Translations under genes and position numbers: made by a program
DNA from: Segetibacter sp.
GTDB lineage: Bacteria > Bacteroidota > Bacteroidia > Chitinophagales > Chitinophagaceae
Direction: 5' to 3'
Length of the DNA stretch: 40,743 nt
Assembly: GCA_025963675.1 (NCBI GenBank)
Contig: JAOQAJ010000282.1
Span: forward strand, 1-40,743
Part shown: in pieces, positions 35,031 through 40,743 of the stretch
Position numbering within the stretch: the first letter of the stretch is position 1
How the letters are laid out: each line of letters begins with the position of its first letter
Notes under the pieces: generated by a model
Seen by the model: only the letters and a program-made list of their open reading frames with translations
What the model was told of the DNA's origin: nothing
Database searches by the model: none

Positions 35031-35074
35031 ATAAAATAAAAAAACGCCCAAAAAAAGGCGTTTTTTTATTTTAT
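35031..35074. terminator. Bidirectional intrinsic terminator after the Nfu gene
   Basis: ATAAAATAAAAAAACGCC pairs perfectly over 18 bp with GGCGTTTTTTTATTTTAT, with an 8-base loop of CAAAAAAA. It lies between the convergent Nfu and small acidic protein genes and gives T-runs in both directions. Confidence 0.92.
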
Positions 35075-35090
35075 GGTAAGGCGGTCAATT

Positions 35091-35297
35091 TTATTCGTTG
35101 CCGTGTTGATCCTTTTTATTATCATTTCTCAGTTCCTCCCAGGCTCTTTTTGTGGGGCTATCATCACTTGTGTCGTTATCTGTTCTATCGCCTGTGTTAC
35201 TGGCCTCACCTCCTTCGATTTCGCGAAAGTTAATATGTTTTGTCGTATTTGCTTCCTGTGGTGACTGAAGGTTTGGATCTTGTTCTTTATCAATCAT
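35091..35297 (-). CDS. Small, hydrophilic acidic protein of unknown function
   Basis: From the ATG at 35297 the product has 68 residues (MIDKEQDPNLQSPQEANTTK at the start); an ATG at 35345 would add 16 residues with less typical composition. It is rich in Asp, Glu, Asn and Thr, has no hydrophobic segment and is likely disordered (GGEASNTGDRTDNDTSDDSP, then a short helix RAWEELRNDNKK). No family is recognised. Its stop lies 16 nt from the bidirectional terminator, which supports it being a real transcribed gene. Confidence 0.55.
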   Translation of the reverse strand: MIDKEQDPNLQSPQEANTTKHINFREIEGGEASNTGDRTDNDTSDDSPTKRAWEELRNDNKKDQHGNE

Positions 35298-35419
35298 AAT
35301 ATTTGTTTTTATAATATCCTCCAATCTTATGCCAGTAACAAGCATTCAACGTTCAAACCGTTTCTATCAAAACCAATATTTCTCCCTGAAATATCATTTC
35401 CAGAAATTGCATTTTTCCC

Positions 35420-37138
35420 CTAAATATTCCCTTTCTTCAATTCTTCCACAGCAAAATTTGCAGCCCGGGCTGTAAGCGCCATATAAGTGAGCGATGGATT
35501 TTGGCAAGCATTCGACGTCATACAAGCACCATCAGTAACAAATACATTCTTTACATCCCAGATCTGGTTGTTTCCATTCAGTATCGAAGTTTTTGGATCT
35601 CTACCCATTCGTGCTGTTCCCATTTCATGTATGCCCAATCCCGGAGCGGCTAACGAATCAGAAGCATATATGTCTTTGAAACCGGCCTTTTCAAGCATTT
35701 CGGACCCGGACTGCATTATGTCTTTCAGCATCGCGACTTCGTTCTGCTTGAATTCGCAATCTATCACTACACCGGGCATTCCCCATGCATCTTTTTTGTC
35801 TTCATTTATTGTGACCCGATTTTCAGTGTACGGCAGACATTCACCCATTCCTGTCATCCACATTGTCCATGGTCCGGCCTCTGTCATTTGCTCTTTAAGT
35901 GCCGCACCAATGGTATCAGTAGTCAGATTACTGTTTCTGCGCGATCCTGAAGTTGCGAAAGCAAATCCTCTTATAAAATCTTTTTGCACGTCGTCTCCGA
36001 CATTCCTAAACCGTGGAATATAAACGCCGGCGGGCCGTCTTCCGTAATAGTAACTGTCCTGGAAACCCCCATGCGTTCCCTGAATGTGTGCGCGATAGTT
36101 ATGGTCCATTAAATTGCGCCCAAGCACATCATTGGTGTTTCCCAAACCATGAGAAAATTGAGGAGATTTTGAATTAAATAGTATCAACGCAGTGTTTATT
36201 GTACCCGCGTTTAAGAAAATAACTTTTGCATAGTACTCAGTCATTTTTTTTGTATTGGCATCAATTACCCTAACCCCTGTTGCTTTATTTTTTTTCTCAT
36301 CATAAATGATAGAATGCACAACCGAGAAAGGACGAAGCGTAAGATTGTTGGTAGCTCTCGCTGCGGGAAGCGATGCAGAAACGCTGCTAAAATAGCCAGC
36401 GAAAGGACAACCACGGGCACACTTATCTCTATACTGGCAAGGGCCGCGGCCATTTAATCCTTTGGTCAGGTTTGCCGTTCTTGATATGATTACATGCCTG
36501 TTTACAAAAGACGATTCAACTGCACTTTTAAAATGCTTTTCAATACAATTCATTTCCATTGGCGGTTGAAATTCGCCGTCAGGCAAATGGGGGATTCCAT
36601 CCCTGTTTCCAGAAATTCCTACAAACTTTTCTACGTATGAGTACCATGGCGCAATGTCCTCATAGCGTATTGGCCAATCTACTGCGATACCCTGCTTTGC
36701 ATTTGCTTCAAAATCCAGGTCGCTCCAACGTTGCGTCCAACGGGCCCACATAAGCGATTTGCCGCCAACCTGGTAGCCTTTGATCCAATCAAAAGGCTTC
36801 ACCTGCTCATACGGATGTTCCTTGTCTTTTACAAAAAAATGCTCCGTGGCTTCAGTAAATGCATAACACTTGCTCACAATCGGATTGTCCTTAACCATGT
36901 TGTGATTGAGAGTATCCCGATGCTCCAGGTCCCAGGGATTAAGTGTGGCTGTAGGATAATCTTTTATGTGCTCAACGTTTCGTCCACGTTCCAGAACCAA
37001 CGTTTTCAATCCCTTTTCACACAATTCTTTTGCGGCCCATCCACCAGACATTCCCGATCCGATTACAATTGCATCGTAAGTATTTTGTTCTATCCCTTTT
37101 GAGTTGATGTTTGCTGTTGACGAATCAGTAAATCCCAT
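35420..37138 (-). CDS. GMC-family FAD-dependent oxidoreductase
   Basis: A 572-residue GMC oxidoreductase. The FAD-binding motif is VIGSGMSGGWAAKE (about 25-38), followed by LVLERGRN. The active-site pair is H504 (GLGIHEMGTARMG) and N547 (CQNPSLTYMA). A Cys cluster CQYRDKCARGCPFAG (about residues 228-242) is typical of the bacterial gluconate-dehydrogenase/glucoside 3-dehydrogenase-like branch. It has no signal peptide. Such large subunits are usually exported together with a small Tat-bearing subunit (subunit 3 type), and none is next to it here. The upstream gene is the TIM-barrel protein 246 bp away on the same strand. A sugar or sugar-acid is the likely substrate. Confidence 0.92.
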   Translation of the reverse strand: MGFTDSSTANINSKGIEQNTYDAIVIGSGMSGGWAAKELCEKGLKTLVLERGRNVEHIKDYPTATLNPWDLEHRDTLNHNMVKDNPIVSKCYAFTEATEHFFVKDKEHPYEQVKPFDWIKGYQVGGKSLMWARWTQRWSDLDFEANAKQGIAVDWPIRYEDIAPWYSYVEKFVGISGNRDGIPHLPDGEFQPPMEMNCIEKHFKSAVESSFVNRHVIISRTANLTKGLNGRGPCQYRDKCARGCPFAGYFSSVSASLPAARATNNLTLRPFSVVHSIIYDEKKNKATGVRVIDANTKKMTEYYAKVIFLNAGTINTALILFNSKSPQFSHGLGNTNDVLGRNLMDHNYRAHIQGTHGGFQDSYYYGRRPAGVYIPRFRNVGDDVQKDFIRGFAFATSGSRRNSNLTTDTIGAALKEQMTEAGPWTMWMTGMGECLPYTENRVTINEDKKDAWGMPGVVIDCEFKQNEVAMLKDIMQSGSEMLEKAGFKDIYASDSLAAPGLGIHEMGTARMGRDPKTSILNGNNQIWDVKNVFVTDGACMTSNACQNPSLTYMALTARAANFAVEELKKGNI

Positions 37139-37228
37139 ATCATTAAATTATTGTAGTGGATAGAATTAGATGAAATTTAGAATTTCTAATAAAAAGAAGC
37201 GTTTGGAGACCAGCAGTTTTACTGCTAT

Positions 37229-37260
37229 GCAGCATTGTTGTGTCACTCACTTGTACTTTT
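37229..37260 (+). repeat. Dispersed intergenic element, copy F (variant)
   Basis: Reads GCAGCATTGTTGTGTCACTC then ACTTGTACTTTT. Core TTGTTGTGTCACTCACTTGTACTTT matches copy E in the core and copy C in the CTTGTACTTT end. It lies between the TIM-barrel and GMC genes. Confidence 0.75.
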
Positions 37261-37384
37261 TTTACCTCTATTCAGCGAAATGACAAATACCAAAACAAAA
37301 TAAAGAACAGCGAAAATTAAATGGAAAGATGAGCAGGTATTGCCTCAAATAAATCGTGTCTTGACCATTCTTCCAAATCAAATT

Positions 37385-38299
37385 TTACCATCCAAAAACC
37401 TTCTTTACATACTGCCGGCTTTTCTTCCAATCTTCTCTCACCGGATTAACTGCTGGCTTGTCAAATGCCAATTCTATGGCAGCCTTTCCCTTATAGTTTA
37501 TGTCCTTCAATGCCCTGGCAATAGCTGGAAAATTCATAACTCCCTCACCAACAGCTTCCGTCCATTTTCCATCGGCATCCTGGTCACGTATATGCATGTA
37601 CACCATCTTGTGACCATAAGTTTTTATAAATGAGACAGGGTCAACGCCACCACGCACGAGCCAGTTTAGATCTGGACCCAAACGCAGCTCAGGTACTCGG
37701 GCAATAGTTCCTTTAAGATCATGCATGTTGTCGACGACCTCAAAAGTGTGGTTGTGAAGATTAGGCTGTATTTTATTCTTTTTACATGTAACTAAAATCT
37801 TCTTCAAAATTTCTGCCTGGGCATCCAGCTCTTCTTCTGTCTTTTTACGCCTTGCATCGCCAACCGTAATTCCCATCATTGTTCCACCAACTGCATGCAG
37901 TCGTTCTGTTACCAGTTCAATGTCTTCTAAGATTTCACTGTGTTTACTCCGCATCCACATATTCGCGTTATATGAAGTGCCAACGACAGGCAACGAATAT
38001 TTCTGTATCAGTTCTTTCAACCGGGTTACAGATCCATCAGTTTTAAGAATGATTTCCATCAGTTCAACTCCTTGTATACCGGAATACTTCAAATCACTGA
38101 AAACCTCATCAAGAATAGGAGTGCAGTCCCAGTTTGGAGGATACCTGCTTGCGTAAACCCACAGATGAGCATAAACAGGAATTTTATTAGCAAGAAACTC
38201 AAGGTCTAAGACGGATGCATTAATTATATTACTAACCATCAAACCGCCAGACAAAGTTCCTGATGCCTTTATAAATCGCCGCCTTGAATTGCTACTCAT
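37385..38299 (-). CDS. Tat-exported TIM-barrel sugar isomerase/epimerase-like protein
   Basis: A 304-residue protein with a twin-arginine signal (SNSRRRFIKASGTLSGG). The mature domain is a xylose-isomerase-like TIM barrel: GVELMEII, NLHNHTFEVV, LRLGPDLNWLVRGG, MHIRDQDADG and AAIELAF carry the Glu, His and Asp residues expected to bind a divalent metal. Members of this family act on keto-sugars as isomerases, epimerases or lyases. Export by Tat and proximity to the GMC oxidoreductase suggest that it acts on a sugar oxidised in the periplasm. The exact reaction is not determined. Confidence 0.9.
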   Translation of the reverse strand: MSSNSRRRFIKASGTLSGGLMVSNIINASVLDLEFLANKIPVYAHLWVYASRYPPNWDCTPILDEVFSDLKYSGIQGVELMEIILKTDGSVTRLKELIQKYSLPVVGTSYNANMWMRSKHSEILEDIELVTERLHAVGGTMMGITVGDARRKKTEEELDAQAEILKKILVTCKKNKIQPNLHNHTFEVVDNMHDLKGTIARVPELRLGPDLNWLVRGGVDPVSFIKTYGHKMVYMHIRDQDADGKWTEAVGEGVMNFPAIARALKDINYKGKAAIELAFDKPAVNPVREDWKKSRQYVKKVFGW

Positions 38300-38459
38300 C
38301 TTTTTTTCTGATATTTATTTGAAAAGGATAATAAAAGGTATAACAGGACACACTGTTAGGCAAAACGTAAGATTTTGTGTCGAATTTGTAGAAAAGGCTT
38401 GTCCGGTTATATCACTGCCTAAGACACAACTCAAGTTGCACTAGCTGAAAGCCACCAGA

Positions 38460-39821
38460 CTATTTCACCGCTACAGCATCGCTGTTCCGTTTTGTTGCGC
38501 TGTCTTCCAAAAATTTTCTGATTACAAACTTTGCTACTTCACGTCCCTGTACTGCACCTGCATCCACACCTGTTCGATAGTGAATACCGCCATATACCCG
38601 GCTCATTGATGCTTCTTGTGCGGCTAATTCAAAAGATTTAAAATTGCGACGCATTCCTATGTAGGCAAGATCACTTGTGTCTTCAAAAGCGAAGTTGTCG
38701 CCAAAGCGATGGGTAAGTATTGCTGCAGCAGATGCAGAGATGCCGCTGTGTCCACTGCTATGTTCGGGAAAAGGTGGCGTTTGAAGAAGGGGTACCCAGT
38801 TATGGTCTATGACATCATTTATAACTGTAACGGGGCGAATTACATTATTGATGAACTTTTCCCTCCAACAGCTAATAATTACGTCAAACATTCCTATAGA
38901 TGTAACTGCATAAATTTTGGCGGTTTCTACCGGGTCCAGGTTTTTCATTTTAGCAGCGATTCCCGTAATTCCTATCCAATGACCAACCGGTGTAATTTTT
39001 TTATTGCCAAACATCAGATGTCCGGAATGTTCAAGTACAAAAGGATTGTCATCCCAATATTTTGCTATTTCTCTTTGTTCAGACGTTAAATGAGTACCAA
39101 TGTGGTAAACTTCATTTACAACAGCATAAAAAGGGCTTGCCTTATCAACGCTGTACGTAGGTGGTGCGGGACATTTCACCTGCGCAGCCGAATCAAGTGC
39201 AAGCGGCATTATTGTACCCCAGTTTGGTTCTAATCCATCTAAATAATCTGACGGTGTCGGACGCCACTTTCCCTCTTCTTCACTGCCAATAAATTTTGGC
39301 ATTCCACGCGTTTCTTTATAATTATCAATTTTCGTCCTTTCCAATATTCTTTTACCTACTGACGATCCAAACGCTAGTGACCGGTCATACGTCTCTTCGT
39401 CTAAGAGTGTCTTAAAATCCCCCAGCACCTTATCCTGGTAGTTACCTAAAGTATCAGCAGAAAAGGTAATTTTCTCGGCAACGGTAAAAAATGCTTTGGT
39501 GGCGGCAACCAGGTAGTTGTATTTTTTATTCTTTTCAGGGGAGGGCATTTCCGGAAAGCCCTGTAAGCCTTTTACAAGTGATGAATAATTCTCCTTATCA
39601 AACCGGATTGTCTCATAAGCAGCCAAAGAAGTATAACTGTAAATTCTGCTTGAAACAGGAGGTGAAAACATATCGTGAATGATGACCTGCGTCAACTGAT
39701 TCATGTTGTCATGCAATAAATTCTGGTCAGTCAACAGTTTCGGATCGGCTTTCTGTACCGGCTTTTGCTTACAGCTGAAAGCCATTACAACAATTAACAA
39801 CCAAAGTAATCTTGTTCTCAT
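38460..39821 (-). CDS. Vanadium-dependent haloperoxidase-like / PAP2-family lipoprotein
   Basis: A 453-residue lipoprotein (LIVVMAFSC, C17). The C-terminal PAP2 core has PPFPEHSSGHSGISAS (about 352-367) and SRVYGGIHYRTGVDAG (about 409-424), giving the H-GHS and R-H-D residues shared by vanadium haloperoxidases and type 2 phosphatases. The upstream part is helical, as in vanadium chloroperoxidase relatives. It may use vanadate to oxidise halides or may act as a phosphatase. It is on the same strand as the redoxin gene upstream (48-bp gap), so the two are probably co-transcribed. Confidence 0.9.
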   Translation of the reverse strand: MRTRLLWLLIVVMAFSCKQKPVQKADPKLLTDQNLLHDNMNQLTQVIIHDMFSPPVSSRIYSYTSLAAYETIRFDKENYSSLVKGLQGFPEMPSPEKNKKYNYLVAATKAFFTVAEKITFSADTLGNYQDKVLGDFKTLLDEETYDRSLAFGSSVGKRILERTKIDNYKETRGMPKFIGSEEEGKWRPTPSDYLDGLEPNWGTIMPLALDSAAQVKCPAPPTYSVDKASPFYAVVNEVYHIGTHLTSEQREIAKYWDDNPFVLEHSGHLMFGNKKITPVGHWIGITGIAAKMKNLDPVETAKIYAVTSIGMFDVIISCWREKFINNVIRPVTVINDVIDHNWVPLLQTPPFPEHSSGHSGISASAAAILTHRFGDNFAFEDTSDLAYIGMRRNFKSFELAAQEASMSRVYGGIHYRTGVDAGAVQGREVAKFVIRKFLEDSATKRNSDAVAVK

Positions 39822-39869
39822 ACGCTATTTTGTTGCAGCCTGAGGCCGAAAACCAGTTATTAAGTTAAG

Positions 39870-40367
39870 TTATACTTTTTTGAAACGAGCCAGAATCTCG
39901 CTTGCTGTGGGGTCGTTTTTATAGGAAAATACCAACTTGCCTTTTTTATCGTATATCGCCACAAAAGGTGTTTTATCCAACCGATAGTAGTTTCGTAAAA
40001 CGTAGCTTGTACCTTCTGTACCCACCAAAATGTTAGGGTATTGTGCAGTTTGATATTTCCGCTCAAACCACGCTACATCGTTAGGCGCTTTAAAGGTTAC
40101 CATCACAACGGTAGCTTTATCAAACTGGTGAATTTTCTTAAAAAGTTCATCCATCAACTTTATGCAATGGTCACAGTCGGGGGCAAAATAGATAAGCACC
40201 AAAGGATTGTTTTTCCTAATGTCGTTGTTTGTAAAATAACTGCCGTTGCTCTTTAGTATTTTGAACGATGGAATAGCAGATCCAGGCTTAGAATTATCCA
40301 ACTGGCAAAAAGCTGCCGTAAAAAAGGTGAGCGTTATAAAAATCGTTAGAGTTATCTTTTTCATCAT
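39870..40367 (-). CDS. Exported thioredoxin-like (redoxin) protein
   Basis: A 165-residue protein with a signal peptide (FTAAFCQ at its end) and one thioredoxin-fold domain. The active site is C65-D-H-C68 in YFAPDCDHCIK, and the cis-proline is in DKTPFVAIYD. It resembles TlpA/ResA-type periplasmic reductases. The CDHC pair is typical of Bacteroidota members. It could reduce disulfides in secreted partners or apocytochromes. The start could be either of two adjacent ATGs. It lies directly upstream of the haloperoxidase-like gene. Confidence 0.88.
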   Translation of the reverse strand: MMKKITLTIFITLTFFTAAFCQLDNSKPGSAIPSFKILKSNGSYFTNNDIRKNNPLVLIYFAPDCDHCIKLMDELFKKIHQFDKATVVMVTFKAPNDVAWFERKYQTAQYPNILVGTEGTSYVLRNYYRLDKTPFVAIYDKKGKLVFSYKNDPTASEILARFKKV

Positions 40368-40514
40368 AAAAAACCGGTTTGTTCAATCACAACATTTAAG
40401 CAAGTCCAGGTCTGCTCCTTATCGGACACACAATATATCGCAACGTACCGAATCAAACAGAAAAAGATGAGAATTTTTTGTTAACCGGAAATTAAAAAAA
40501 CCTTAGCAAAAAAC

Positions 40515-40743
40515 TTATATTAACCTTTTTTGCCAGTATTTTTCAATACGAGGAATGGTGGGCCCTGTCGCCAGTCAAAATCGGGACCCATAGCCGATAA
40601 AACTCCTTTTTCCCACGTCTTACCATCAAGTGACTCGGGACCAGGCAAAGGATGACACGACTGACAATACTTTTTAGCTAATTCCATCAAAAAAGGCAAA
40701 AAAAGTATCAATTGACCAGGCTGGCTCAAAATCGATAGAAAGT
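40515..40743 (-). pseudogene. End of a CxxCH protein, apparently broken
   Basis: A frame open from the window edge to a stop at 40520-40522 reads ELAKKYCQSCHPLPGPESLD and then GKTWEKGVLSAMGPDFDW. This resembles the N-terminal haem-binding segment found in front of FG-GAP/VCBS-type or related secreted Bacteroidota proteins, as far as I recall. It then becomes unnatural (RQGPPFLVLKNTGKKG) and stops. An alternative frame continues with TGPTIPRIEKYWQKRLI, ending at 40515. The upstream part in this frame (LILFLPFLM) is also odd. A frameshifted, truncated gene is the best reading. A short intact protein whose 5' end lies outside the window is possible. Confidence 0.4.

Overview
The window reads as a chromosomal segment of an aerobic member of the Bacteroidota, most likely a Chitinophagaceae-like organism. 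The reasons are a SusC/RagA outer-membrane receptor, a complete alternative complex III (act) cluster joined to an A-type cytochrome c oxidase, a TAnnTTTG-type promoter, AT-rich intergenic DNA and many lipoprotein or secreted sugar enzymes. No tRNA, rRNA, CRISPR array, transposase or phage gene was seen.

Layout. (1) 1-3039: 5' part of a SusC-family TonB-dependent receptor on the minus strand, cut by the window edge. (2) 3563-19875: a 16-kb run of minus-strand respiratory genes. Transcription order is actA-actB-actC-actD-actE-actF-ctaC-ctaD, then two hairpins, then ctaB, two subunit III genes, subunit IV, a clear terminator, a SCO1 copper chaperone and a DUF420 membrane protein. Together they take electrons from menaquinol through ACIII haems to a CuA/haem a-a3 oxidase, with haem A synthesis (CtaB) and Cu delivery (SCO1, perhaps DUF420) alongside. 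A Bacteroidota-type promoter lies before actA. (3) 20116-24593: purN, a GNAT acetyltransferase, a TIGR04282-like transferase, an AhpD-like CxxC protein, a purine nucleoside phosphorylase and recA. The transferase, CxxC protein and phosphorylase together resemble the accessory part of arsenosugar biosynthesis loci, but no arsM or arsS is present here. (4) 24968-26300: a small Asn/Ser-rich lipoprotein, a 34-residue membrane peptide and a Nei/Fpg DNA glycosylase. (5) 26806-40743: a carbohydrate and oxidation region. It holds a 1146-residue ThuA / sugar dehydrogenase-like / PKD / cytochrome c fusion, a GH2 glycosidase, a Gfo/Idh oxidoreductase, a small lipoprotein that may be frameshifted, an Nfu Fe-S scaffold, a small acidic protein, a GMC oxidoreductase, a Tat-exported TIM-barrel protein, a vanadium-haloperoxidase-like lipoprotein, a thioredoxin-like protein and the end of a CxxCH protein that looks broken.

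The most distinctive non-coding signal is a short dispersed element with core GTTGYGTCRCAC, followed in most copies by CTTGTAC. It occurs six times, always between genes, with a possible seventh degenerate copy. A second repeat, between pnp and recA, is a GC-rich double hairpin in inverted arrangement (REP/BIME-like). The best biological leads are the repeat family, the arsenosugar-like trio, and the possible oxidative (3-keto type) glycoside catabolism locus at 26.8-38.3 kb.
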